A stretch of DNA of 64,000 nt from NCBI RefSeq assembly GCF_018531425.1, contig NZ_JAHBOI010000005.1, positions 186,001 through 250,000 on the forward strand, read 5' to 3'. Made by a program: the position numbers and the translations under genes. Positions 56,436 through 64,000 of the stretch are shown piece by piece. How positions within the stretch are numbered: the stretch's first letter is position 1; each line of letters starts with the position of its first letter. A model generated the notes under the pieces. It was not told the DNA's origin, ran no database searches, and saw nothing but the letters and a program-made list of their open reading frames with translations. This stretch comes from Paenarthrobacter sp. DKR-5. Lineage in GTDB: Bacteria > Actinomycetota > Actinomycetes > Actinomycetales > Micrococcaceae.

Positions 56436-57644
56436 ATGTCCACACCCCGTTTATCCGCGCCGTCCGGGGCCGAAGCCCCGGCTGCGGGCCTTTCGCGCGC
56501 AGGCGATCTCTTCCAGATCCTGCGCGACGGACGGGCCCGGACGCGGGCAGAACTGGCCGCGATGACCGGGCTGGCCCGCTCGACCGTGGCGGCCAAAGTG
56601 GACGCGCTCACGGCTTCGGGGCTGATCGGACCGGCCGGGGAGGCTGTGTCCTCCGGCGGCCGGCCGCCCTCCCGGTTTGCCTTCCAGCCCGCGGCAAAGG
56701 TGGTGCTGGCCGTCGATATCGGTGCCACGCACGCCCTGGTGGCGCTGACCGACCTTGGTGCCCGGGTGCTGGCCGAGGCGAGCGCCGCGATCGACGTCGC
56801 GGCGGGACCGCAGGCGGTGCTGGACCTGGTGTGCGGGCTCTGCACGCAGGTCCTGCGCGAGGGCGGCCGCCAGGCCCGGGAGCTCGCCGGCATCGGCATC
56901 GGCCTGCCGGGCCCGGTGGAACACTCCAGCGGCCGTCCCACCAACCCGCCCATCATGCCCGGCTGGGACGGGTTCGATGTGCCCGGCTATGTGCAGCGGA
57001 CCTTTCCGGTGGACGTGCTGGTGGACAACGACGTCAACATCATGGCGCTGGGGGAACGTGCGGCCTACTGGCCGGAGGATGACAATCTGCTGTTCATCAA
57101 GGTGGCCACCGGCATCGGCGCCGGGATCGTCAGCAGCGGGGTGCTGCAGCGCGGCGCTGTCGGCACGGCGGGGGACCTGGGGCATGTGCGGGTCCCGCGC
57201 GGGGACACTGTGCTGTGCCGGTGCGGCAACTACGGCTGCCTGGAGGCGCTCGCGTCCGGCCCCGCGATTGCCGCGGCGCTGGCCCGGACGGGACTTGCCG
57301 CAGCCACCTCGGACGATGTCCTGCTGCTCGCACGGCAGGGAAACCTGCAGGCCATCCAGGCCCTGCGCCAGGCCGGCCGCGACGTCGGCGAAGTGCTGGC
57401 CATGTGCGTGAACCTGCTCAATCCCTCGGTAATCGTCATCGGAGGCCGGCTGGCTGCGGCGGGGGAACACCTCATTGCCGGTGTGCGCGAGGTCGTCTAC
57501 CAGCGCTCACTGCCGCTGGCGACCTCGAGGCTGCGCATTGTGCAGTCGATGGCGGCGGACCAGGCGGGCGTCCTGGGCGCGAGCCGCATGGTGATCGACC
57601 ATGTCCTTTCCGCCGACAGCGTCGAATCCCTGCTGGCTTCCTAA
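56436..57644 (+). CDS. ROK-family transcriptional regulator
   Basis: This 402-residue protein has an N-terminal winged helix (LFQILRDGRARTRAELAAMT, then LARSTVAAKVDALTASGLI) and a ROK sugar-kinase-like domain. The latter shows AVDIGATHALVALTDL, GIGLPGPVEHSSG, VDNDVNIMALGE and the zinc motif CRCGNYGCLEAL. ROK repressors such as NagC and Mlc respond to sugars. It faces the four-gene sugar operon and probably controls it. The kinase activity is likely lost. Confidence 0.9.
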   Translation: MSTPRLSAPSGAEAPAAGLSRAGDLFQILRDGRARTRAELAAMTGLARSTVAAKVDALTASGLIGPAGEAVSSGGRPPSRFAFQPAAKVVLAVDIGATHALVALTDLGARVLAEASAAIDVAAGPQAVLDLVCGLCTQVLREGGRQARELAGIGIGLPGPVEHSSGRPTNPPIMPGWDGFDVPGYVQRTFPVDVLVDNDVNIMALGERAAYWPEDDNLLFIKVATGIGAGIVSSGVLQRGAVGTAGDLGHVRVPRGDTVLCRCGNYGCLEALASGPAIAAALARTGLAAATSDDVLLLARQGNLQAIQALRQAGRDVGEVLAMCVNLLNPSVIVIGGRLAAAGEHLIAGVREVVYQRSLPLATSRLRIVQSMAADQAGVLGASRMVIDHVLSADSVESLLAS

Positions 57645-57719
57645 CCTCCGGTCTTCTGGCCGTACTCTTGGTATTCGGGCGCCCGAACAGGTAGGGTGCA
57701 GTCACAGGGGAGGGCGGCC

Positions 57720-58751
57720 GTGGGCCGAGTCACGATCGCGGGCCTGGCCGAGCAGCTGGGGATCTCCAAGGCTTCCGTCTCCTACGCCCTGAACGGACAG
57801 CCGGGCGTCAGTGAGCAGACCCGGCAGAAGGTCCTCGATCTTGCTGCCGAGCTCGGGTGGTATCCCAGTTCCAGTGCCAGGGCCCTTTCGAAGTCCCGTG
57901 CGGGCGTGGTGGGCATCGTTCTCTCCCGCGAGCCCGAACTGATCGGCGCCGAGCCCTACTACATGAGCTTGATCGCCGGCATTGAATCGGTCCTGATCAC
58001 GACCGAGATCAGCCTCCTGCTTCGCGTGGCCGGTGCCGAAGAAGGCAAGGACCTCGCCGTGTACCGGAGGTGGGCGGGGGAGCGCAGGGTTGACGGGGTG
58101 ATCCTTTTTGACCATCTCATCCAGGATCCGCGCCCGGCCCTGCTGGACCGTCTCGGCCTGCCGTTCGTGCTGCACGGCACCTCAGCTCCGGATGCGCGGT
58201 TCGCATCGACGACGGCGGACCAGGCCGCGGACGCGGCGACCATCGTCGGGCATCTGCAGGCGTTGGGCCACCGGCGGATCGCCCACGTGACCGGGCCGCT
58301 GCGGCTGCTGCACGAACAGGCGCGGCAGTCGGCCGTGCGGCTCCATGCGCAGCGTGCGGGGATGGAGGTGCTCGACGTCGAGTCCGACTACACCGTCGAC
58401 GGCGGCTCGCGCGCCGCAGAGGAGCTGCTCGGCGGCCCGGACAGGCCGACGGCGATCATCTTCGGCAACGACCTGATGGCGATGGGCGGGATCATGGCCG
58501 GGCGCCGGAACCGGACGGCGGTGCCCGGTGAGGTTTCACTGGTCAGCTGGGACGACTCCATGCTCTGTTGGATCGCGTCGCCGTCGGTGACCGCGCTGCA
58601 GCGCGACCCGGTGGAGCAGGGCCGGCAGTCGGCGCGCCTCCTGCTGGAAGTGATCGACGGCCATCAGCGCCGCAACATCCAGGCGGCCCCCAGTGCGCTG
58701 GTTCCGCGCGAGAGCACGGCGCCTCCTGCCGCACCCGGGCCCCGTCCGTGA
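57720..58751 (+). CDS. LacI-family transcriptional regulator
   Basis: GTG 57720 is chosen from GGGGAGG (57706-57712) upstream, giving 343 residues; GTG 57696 would add eight. HTH VTIAGLAEQLGISKASVSYA, hinge SSSARALSKSRAGVVGIVLS and a sensor domain (RIAHVTGPLRLLHEQARQSA, AIIFGNDLMAMGG, LVSWDDSMLCWIASP) are standard. It lies directly ahead of a sugar ABC operon and a promoter holding an AACCGGTT dyad, so likely represses it. A 10-bp hairpin follows the gene. Confidence 0.9.
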   Translation: MGRVTIAGLAEQLGISKASVSYALNGQPGVSEQTRQKVLDLAAELGWYPSSSARALSKSRAGVVGIVLSREPELIGAEPYYMSLIAGIESVLITTEISLLLRVAGAEEGKDLAVYRRWAGERRVDGVILFDHLIQDPRPALLDRLGLPFVLHGTSAPDARFASTTADQAADAATIVGHLQALGHRRIAHVTGPLRLLHEQARQSAVRLHAQRAGMEVLDVESDYTVDGGSRAAEELLGGPDRPTAIIFGNDLMAMGGIMAGRRNRTAVPGEVSLVSWDDSMLCWIASPSVTALQRDPVEQGRQSARLLLEVIDGHQRRNIQAAPSALVPRESTAPPAAPGPRP

Positions 58752-58777
58752 CAACGGATCCGGGCCGGGATCCGTTG
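58752..58777 (+). terminator. Hairpin after the LacI gene
   Basis: CAACGGATCC (58752-58761) pairs perfectly with 58768-58777 around GGGCCG. It overlaps the -35 region of the next promoter; no T-run follows. Confidence 0.5.
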
Positions 58778-58803
58778 GTTAACTGAACCGGTTAGGTTAC
58801 ACT
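58775..58803 (+). promoter_or_regulatory. Promoter P1 with LacI-type operator, sugar ABC operon
   Basis: TTGGTT (58775-58780), 17 bp, TACACT (58798-58803). The spacer contains AACCGGTT (58786-58793), a CpG-centred dyad typical of LacI sites. It would give a leader of about 230 nt. Confidence 0.5.
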
Positions 58804-58948
58804 CGTCACATTGCCGGAGACCACCCCGGCCGCGTCCGAAAGGCCCAGAATCCGCCCCGGGACGCCGGCAACGGCGTCGTGTGGATACTGCACGCCCATC
58901 TTTCATTTTTCGGACGCTAAAAGAAGACAAAGAGTTGGCATCTTTTGA

Positions 58949-58977
58949 TTGACGCCCGGCAGAAGTTCCTTTAGCTT
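58949..58977 (+). promoter_or_regulatory. Promoter P2, sugar ABC operon
   Basis: TTGACG (58949-58954), 17 bp, TAGCTT (58972-58977), about 55 nt upstream of the binding-protein start. No clear operator overlaps it, so P2 may be a basal promoter. Confidence 0.45.
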
Positions 58978-59038
58978 GAAGACATGCCGGCTCCCTGGCT
59001 CAAACAGGCGCACTTTGAACAGACAAGGAAGTCATGAA

Positions 59039-60358
59039 GTGAAAATTCGTACCCTCGCCGCGACTGCGGCGATCGCGGCCCTGGCGCTGACCACCGCAGC
59101 ATGCGGCGGCGGCAGCAACAGCAGCAGCTCCAGCTCCTCCGACAGCTCCGGGGGGAAGACCCTCACCTACTGGGCCAGCAACCAGGGCACCAGCTTGGAC
59201 AACGACAAGGAGGTGCTGACGCCGCAGCTGCAGAAGTTCCAGCAGCAGACCGGCATCAAGGTAAACCTCGAGGTCATCGGCTGGAACGACCTGCAGACCC
59301 GCATCCAGACGGCGGTGACCTCCGGCCAGGCCCCCGACGTCGTCAACATCGGCAACACATGGGCCGCGTCGCTGCAGTCGACCGGGGCGTTCATGCCCTT
59401 CGACAGCAGTGCCCTCGACGCCATCGGCGGCAAGGACAAGTTCGTTAAGACCGCGCTCGACACGGGTGGTGCGCCCGGCCAGGACCCGACATCCGTGCCT
59501 CTTTACGGCCTGGCCTACGGCCTCTACTACAACAAGGCCATGTTCTCCTCCGCCGGGCTGAAACCGCCGACGACCTGGGAAGAGCTCGTCACGGACGCCA
59601 AGAAGCTCACCAGCGGCGACAAGTACGGCTTCGCCCTTGCGGCCGGCAGCTACACCGAGAACTCGCACTTCGCCTTCATCAACGCGGCGCAGAACGGCGC
59701 CGACCTCTTTGACTCCAGCGGAAAGCCCACCTTCACCTCCGATGGCGTGGTCAACGGCATCAAGCGCTACCTGGACCTGATGCAGACGGACAAGGTTGTC
59801 AACGTTTCCAACGTCCAGTACGACAACGGCACCAAGGCCGTGAACGACTTCGCCACCCGCAAGGTCGCCATGATCCTGAACCAGAACAACGCCGACAACA
59901 GCATCCAGGCCAACGGTATGAAGTCCAGCGAGTACGGAGTGGTTCCCTTCCCGGCTCCGGAAGGCAGCGCCACCAAGGTTGCCAGCCACGTCGCCGGCAT
60001 CAACCTCTCGATCTTCAAGAACACGAAGAACAAGGATGCGGCACTGCAGTTCGTGAAGTTCATGACCAGCCCGGAGACGCAGACGGCGCTGGACAAGAAG
60101 TTCACCGCGCTGCCGGTGCTCAAGGACGCCACCCCGAACTTCACCGACAACGCTGAAGAGGCCAAGACCTTCGCGGACATCTACGCCACCAAGTCCAAGC
60201 CGCTGCCGCTGGTCGCCTCCGAGGACCAGTTCGAAAGCACCGTCGGCAAGGCCATGAACCAGATGTTCGCCAAGATCGCCTCGGGCGGCACCGTCAGCAC
60301 GAGCGACATCCGCTCGGCCCTCGACACCGCCCAGCAGCAGGTCGCGGCGGCCGGATAG
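59039..60358 (+). CDS. Sugar ABC transporter substrate-binding lipoprotein
   Basis: GTG 59039 with AAGGAA (59025-59030) eight nt upstream gives 439 residues. Lipobox LTTAACGGG and a Ser-rich linker precede a family 1 sugar-binding fold: TLTYWASNQGTSLDNDKEVL, GWNDLQTRIQTAVTSGQAPD and GLYYNKAMFSSAGLKPPTTW. It captures a sugar outside the cell for the two permeases that follow. A strong hairpin lies after it, typical where binding protein is made in excess over permease. Confidence 0.92.
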   Translation: MKIRTLAATAAIAALALTTAACGGGSNSSSSSSSDSSGGKTLTYWASNQGTSLDNDKEVLTPQLQKFQQQTGIKVNLEVIGWNDLQTRIQTAVTSGQAPDVVNIGNTWAASLQSTGAFMPFDSSALDAIGGKDKFVKTALDTGGAPGQDPTSVPLYGLAYGLYYNKAMFSSAGLKPPTTWEELVTDAKKLTSGDKYGFALAAGSYTENSHFAFINAAQNGADLFDSSGKPTFTSDGVVNGIKRYLDLMQTDKVVNVSNVQYDNGTKAVNDFATRKVAMILNQNNADNSIQANGMKSSEYGVVPFPAPEGSATKVASHVAGINLSIFKNTKNKDAALQFVKFMTSPETQTALDKKFTALPVLKDATPNFTDNAEEAKTFADIYATKSKPLPLVASEDQFESTVGKAMNQMFAKIASGGTVSTSDIRSALDTAQQQVAAAG

Positions 60359-60366
60359 CTTCCGCA

Positions 60367-60400
60367 GAAGGGCGGGCCGCCCCCTGGTGGCCCGCCCTTC
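60367..60400 (+). terminator. Hairpin between binding-protein and permease genes (partial terminator)
   Basis: GAAGGGCGGGCC (60367-60378) pairs perfectly with 60389-60400 around 10 nt. No T-run follows, so read-through into the permease genes is likely. Confidence 0.6.
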
Positions 60401-60440
60401 CGTGCACGTCCGGACAATCACAGAAAGGGGAGTGCCTCGT

Positions 60441-61415
60441 ATGTCCGCTGCGACTGCTGCTCCAACAACACCCAAGGCTGCAGGACACCGGGCCGGCAAG
60501 CCGCGCAGGCCACGGCCCGCCGGCTGGTGGCTGCCGTACGCGCTCCTGGCCCCCGCCGTCATCTTCGAACTCCTGATCCACGTCATCCCGATGTTCACCG
60601 GCATCTGGATGAGCTTCATCAAACTCACCAAGGCCTTCATCGCCAACTGGGGCAATGCCCCCGTCACGGGTGTCGCCAACTACAACGTGGCGCTCGACTT
60701 CAACGGCGCGGTGGGCGCCGGCCTGCTGCGGTCCTTCCTCGTCACCTGCGCCTTCACCCTCCTGGTGGTGGCAATCTCCTGGGTGCTGGGCATGGCGGCA
60801 GCCGTGGCCCTGCAGAAGAACTTCTGGGGCCGCGGGTTCATCCGCACCCTGTTCCTCGTCCCGTACGCCCTGCCGATGTACGCCGGCATCATCGCGTGGA
60901 AATTCATGCTCCAAAAGGACACCGGGGCGATCAACCACTTCTTCTACGACAACCTCCACCTCGGCGGCGACAAGCCGTTCTGGCTGATCGGCGACAACGC
61001 GTTCATCTCCGTGGTCATCGTGGCCATCTGGCGGCTCTGGCCCTTCGCCTTCCTGATGCTGATGGCCGGCCTGCAGTCCATCCCTTCCGACGTCTACGAG
61101 GCATCCGCCGTCGACGGCGCGAAGCCGTTCCGGCAGTGGCGTTCCATCACGCTGCCGATGCTCAGGCCCGTGAACATGGTGCTGATCCTGGTCATGTTCC
61201 TGTGGACCTTCAACGACTTCAACACCCCGTTCGTGCTGTTCGGCAACGGCCAGCCGCCGGCCGGGGACCTGATCTCGTTCCACATCTACAACGCCTCGTT
61301 CCTGACCTGGAACTTCGGCTCGGGAGCGGCCATGTCGGTGCTGCTCCTGCTTTTCCTGCTGCTCGTCTCGGGCATCTACCTGATTGTGCTGAACCGGAGG
61401 TCGCACCGTGCGTGA
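60441..61415 (+). CDS. Sugar ABC transporter permease (MalF/UgpA-like)
   Basis: ATG 60441 after AAAGGGGAG gives 324 residues with six hydrophobic segments. The EAA-type loop is YEASAVDGAKPFRQWRSITL. The N-terminus is basic and soluble. It pairs with the next permease; no ATPase gene is in view before the window ends, and a shared MsiK-type ATPase may serve it. It overlaps the next start by 8 bases. Confidence 0.92.
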   Translation: MSAATAAPTTPKAAGHRAGKPRRPRPAGWWLPYALLAPAVIFELLIHVIPMFTGIWMSFIKLTKAFIANWGNAPVTGVANYNVALDFNGAVGAGLLRSFLVTCAFTLLVVAISWVLGMAAAVALQKNFWGRGFIRTLFLVPYALPMYAGIIAWKFMLQKDTGAINHFFYDNLHLGGDKPFWLIGDNAFISVVIVAIWRLWPFAFLMLMAGLQSIPSDVYEASAVDGAKPFRQWRSITLPMLRPVNMVLILVMFLWTFNDFNTPFVLFGNGQPPAGDLISFHIYNASFLTWNFGSGAAMSVLLLLFLLLVSGIYLIVLNRRSHRA

Positions 61416-62247
61416 AACACAGGGAGCCAGAATCTTCCGCATCGTGGTGGTCGCCATCCTGGTGGTCTTCACCGTGGTGCCCATCTACGTCATGGTGACC
61501 TCTGCACTGAAGCCTCTCAGCGATGTTCAGGGCCCGTTCAGCTGGTGGCCGTCTTCGATCACCTTCACGCCGTTCGTCGAGATGTGGAAAACGGTGCCGC
61601 TGGCCAGCTACTTCGTCAACAGCCTGATCGTGGCAGGAGCGGCGACGGTGATCAGCCTCATCATCGCCGTCTTCGCCTCCTTCGCCATTTCCCGCTACCG
61701 GTTCCTCGGCCGGTCGATCTTCTCCACCACCGTGCTCTCGACCCAGATGTTCCCGGGCGTGCTGTTCCTGCTGCCGCTGTTCCTGATCTTCGTGAACATC
61801 AACACGGCCACCGGGATCCAGCTCGTGGGCACCCGCGGCGGCCTGATCATCACCTACCTCACGTTCTCGCTCCCGTTCTCCATCTGGATGCTGGCCGGCT
61901 ACTTCGACGGGATCCCGCACGACCTGGACGAGGCCGCGAAGGTGGACGGGTGCGGGCCGATGGGGGCGCTCATCCGCGTGGTCCTGCCGGCGGCGCGTCC
62001 GGGCCTGATTGCGGTGGCCATTTACAGCTTCATGACCTCCTGGGGTGAAGTGCTCTTCGCCTCGGTGATGACCACTGATGCCAACCGCACGCTGGCCGTC
62101 GGCCTGCAGCTCTACTCGACCCAGACCAACGTCTACTGGAACCAGATCATGGCGGCGTCGCTGGTGGTCAGTGTCCCGGTGGTGGTCGGGTTCCTGCTGC
62201 TGCAGCGAAACTTTGTCGCCGGCCTCACCGCCGGCGCGGTGAAGTGA
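61408..62247 (+). CDS. Sugar ABC transporter permease (MalG/UgpE-like)
   Basis: The GTG at 61408 overlaps the preceding gene, giving 279 residues and six hydrophobic segments. The EAA loop is LDEAAKVDGCGPMGALIRVV and the FQ-type N-terminal SALKPLSDVQGPFSWWPSSI is standard for the family. It forms the second half of the channel. A glycosidase gene follows 20 nt later, so imported sugar is probably an oligosaccharide. Confidence 0.92.
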   Translation: MRETQGARIFRIVVVAILVVFTVVPIYVMVTSALKPLSDVQGPFSWWPSSITFTPFVEMWKTVPLASYFVNSLIVAGAATVISLIIAVFASFAISRYRFLGRSIFSTTVLSTQMFPGVLFLLPLFLIFVNINTATGIQLVGTRGGLIITYLTFSLPFSIWMLAGYFDGIPHDLDEAAKVDGCGPMGALIRVVLPAARPGLIAVAIYSFMTSWGEVLFASVMTTDANRTLAVGLQLYSTQTNVYWNQIMAASLVVSVPVVVGFLLLQRNFVAGLTAGAVK

Positions 62248-62267
62248 CCGAAGGAAAGGGCACCTTC

Positions 62268-64000
62268 ATGCAACGACATTTCGAAATGGTCCAGGGCCCG
62301 GACGGAACCGCCGTCTGGCTCGGCGCCAACTTCTGGTCCCGCACCGGCGGTCCGCTCATGTGGCGCAACTACGACGGCGCCGTGGTGCGCGAGGAGCTGA
62401 AGGTCCTCGCCGACAACGGGCTCAACCTGACGCGTTCCTTCTTCTACTGGCCGGACTTCCAGCCCGCCCCGGACACGGTGGACGAGGAATCGTGTTCGCA
62501 CTTCGAGGACTTCCTCGACGCGCACATCGAGGCCGGGATGACGACGATTCCGACCTTCATCGTCGGGCACATGTCCGGGGAGAACTGGGACCCGGCGTGG
62601 CGGGCCGGCCGCAACCTCTACACCGATGTTTGGTTCGTGAACCGCCAGGCCTGGTACATCAAGACGCTGACCGCGCGATACGCCGCTCATCAGGCGGTTG
62701 CCGGGTGGCTCATCACCAACGAGATGCCGATCTACGGCGGCGAAGCGAGCCGGCCCGAGGTCGCCGCCTGGGCGGAGCTGATGGTCAATGCGGTCCGGGC
62801 AGGAGGCGGCAGTCAGCCGGTGTCCGTGGGCGACGGCGCGTGGGGCATCGAGACCACCGGCCATGACAACGGGTTCACCATCCGGGATCTGGCCCCGTTC
62901 GTCGACTTCGTCGGCCCGCACGTCTACCGGATGGAATCCGACGTCGTCCGCCAGCACCTGAAGGCCGCGTTCGTCTGCGAGATGTCCGCCATCAGCGGCC
63001 AGCCCGTGGTGATGGAGGAATTCGGGCTCTCCAGCGACTTCGTCTCCGCCGAGAATGCCGGCCACTACTACCGTCAACTGCTGCACAACACGCTGCTCGC
63101 CGGTGCGACGGGCTGGATCGCGTGGAACAACACCGACTACGACCACATCATCACCCAGCGGCCCTACAGCCACCACCCGTTCGAGCTGCATTTCGGCATC
63201 ACCGACGCCGAGGGTGCACCCAAACCGGCGCTGCGGGAGCTGAAGGCCTTCGGCGGGACGCTTGCGGCCATCGACCTGCCGCGGCTGAAGCGGTCCGAGG
63301 TCTCCGCGGCGCTGGTGCTCACGTCCTACCTTGCCGCGGACTACCCCTTCACGGAGGAGGCCGAACGCGAGCTGGTGGTCAAGACAGCCGAGCAGGCCTA
63401 CGTGGCCGCACACGAGGCGCACCTGCCTGTCGCCGTCGTCCGCGAGGCCGAGGACGGGCCACTGCCGGAGGGCTACGGGCTGTACCTGCTGCCCTCGATC
63501 AAGGCGCTCACCGGCCCGTCCTGGGCGCAGCTTCCGGGGCTGGCCGCCGGGGGCGCCACCGTCTACGCCTCCTACTGCGTCGGCGAGACCGGGACCCAGC
63601 GCGGGCCGTGGTGGATCCGCACCGAGGAACTTTTCGGCGTGGAGCGGCAGCTGGTGTACGGGCTGAACAACCCCATCCGGGACGACGTCGTCGAATTCAC
63701 CTTCACCGAGGACTTCGGGGGCATCAGGGCCGGCGGGACGCTGCGCTTCCGCGCCGCCGGGAACGAACACTCGCGCGCCTTCCTGCCGGTGAAGGAAACG
63801 GACGGCACCGTGGTCGCCCGCGACCAGCATGGCAACCCGGCGGTGGTGGTGAAGCGCCACGGCGAGGGCCGGGCCGTGCTGTGCACCTATCCGCTGGAGT
63901 ACATGGCTTCCGTCCAGGGCGCCGTCAACCCGGAGGAAAGCTACCGGCTGTACGAGGCGCTCGCGGACGTGGCTGGCATCCGGCCGCCGGTCGAGGTCCC
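62268..64000 (+). CDS. Clan GH-A glycoside hydrolase (3'-truncated)
   Basis: ATG 62268 follows AAGGAAAGG, and the frame stays open to the window end (577 complete codons). The barrel begins VWLGANFWSRTGG; the acid/base is probably in WLITNEMPIYGG and the nucleophile in VVMEEFGLSSDF. A later region (VSAALVLTSYLAADYPFTEE, then YGLYLLPSIKALTGPSW) resembles the trimerisation domain of GH42/GH5-like beta-glycosidases. No signal peptide is seen, so it hydrolyses imported sugar in the cytoplasm. The linkage cut is not readable. Confidence 0.8.
   Translation, partial: MQRHFEMVQGPDGTAVWLGANFWSRTGGPLMWRNYDGAVVREELKVLADNGLNLTRSFFYWPDFQPAPDTVDEESCSHFEDFLDAHIEAGMTTIPTFIVGHMSGENWDPAWRAGRNLYTDVWFVNRQAWYIKTLTARYAAHQAVAGWLITNEMPIYGGEASRPEVAAWAELMVNAVRAGGGSQPVSVGDGAWGIETTGHDNGFTIRDLAPFVDFVGPHVYRMESDVVRQHLKAAFVCEMSAISGQPVVMEEFGLSSDFVSAENAGHYYRQLLHNTLLAGATGWIAWNNTDYDHIITQRPYSHHPFELHFGITDAEGAPKPALRELKAFGGTLAAIDLPRLKRSEVSAALVLTSYLAADYPFTEEAERELVVKTAEQAYVAAHEAHLPVAVVREAEDGPLPEGYGLYLLPSIKALTGPSWAQLPGLAAGGATVYASYCVGETGTQRGPWWIRTEELFGVERQLVYGLNNPIRDDVVEFTFTEDFGGIRAGGTLRFRAAGNEHSRAFLPVKETDGTVVARDQHGNPAVVVKRHGEGRAVLCTYPLEYMASVQGAVNPEESYRLYEALADVAGIRPPVEV

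Overview
The window is GC-rich chromosomal DNA of an actinobacterium, most likely an Arthrobacter/Pseudarthrobacter-type member of the Micrococcaceae. This rests on GTG/TTG starts, leaderless housekeeping genes, the order dnaX-recR-lysC with a small SRP RNA and tRNA-Ser beside dnaX, the purA/DUF3151/fba neighbourhood shared (from memory) with mycobacteria, and many LacI, ROK and Gfo/Idh/MocA sugar genes. It looks like two sugar-catabolism islands flanking a housekeeping core. No phage, transposase, CRISPR array or plasmid gene was seen, and no stretch over 300 bases lacks a gene or RNA.

Region 1 (1-10.3 kb): a sugar-oxidation cassette (TIM-barrel epimerase-like, Gfo/Idh/MocA, TIM-barrel) runs into a glucuronide/hexuronate pathway: uxaC, a fructuronate reductase (uxuB-type), beta-glucuronidase, a GPH-family symporter and a ManD-type mannonate dehydratase. 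Together they would import a glucuronide, hydrolyse it and carry glucuronate through fructuronate and mannonate to 2-keto-3-deoxygluconate. A promoter with a LacI-type palindrome over its -35 and a 13-bp leader hairpin precedes the glucuronidase.

Region 2 (10.3-43.7 kb): mostly core functions. These are an ABC-2 exporter with a UPF0104-type membrane protein, pyrE, a HAD phosphatase, a TrmH/SpoU methylase, a secreted S53 peptidase, fba-DUF3151, purA, an MscS-like protein, a nitrilase-family amidase, a sigma factor/membrane-protein pair with a secreted Ala/Pro-rich protein, purSQL, DUF503, a block of SSI-like inhibitor genes beside an OhrR-type regulator, lysC (with a probable internal start for a beta subunit), recR, dnaX, SRP RNA, tRNA-Ser(GGA), a large secreted metalloprotease with LGFP repeats, and a glutathione peroxidase.

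Region 3 (43.7-64 kb): a second sugar island. A LacI regulator and orphan sugar-binding lipoprotein face a Gfo/Idh-ThuA-Gfo/Idh operon across twin AAACGTTT operators. Next come a TetR gene, a four-gene TIM/Gfo/Gfo/TIM operon opposite a ROK regulator, and a LacI regulator followed by a complete sugar ABC transporter and a clan GH-A glycosidase cut by the window edge.

Structural features of note: a 91-nt imperfect palindrome at 10250-10340; three copies of an inverted-repeat family built on AACGGCCAGTTG; a triple 26-bp repeat that ends in the leaderless promoter of the TrmH gene; eight genes with a -10 hexamer 6-7 nt before the start codon; a terminator-like hairpin in the purA leader; and two SSI-like proteins, one of which has lost its signal peptide and one disulfide. 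Family assignments are from reading motifs, not from database searches.
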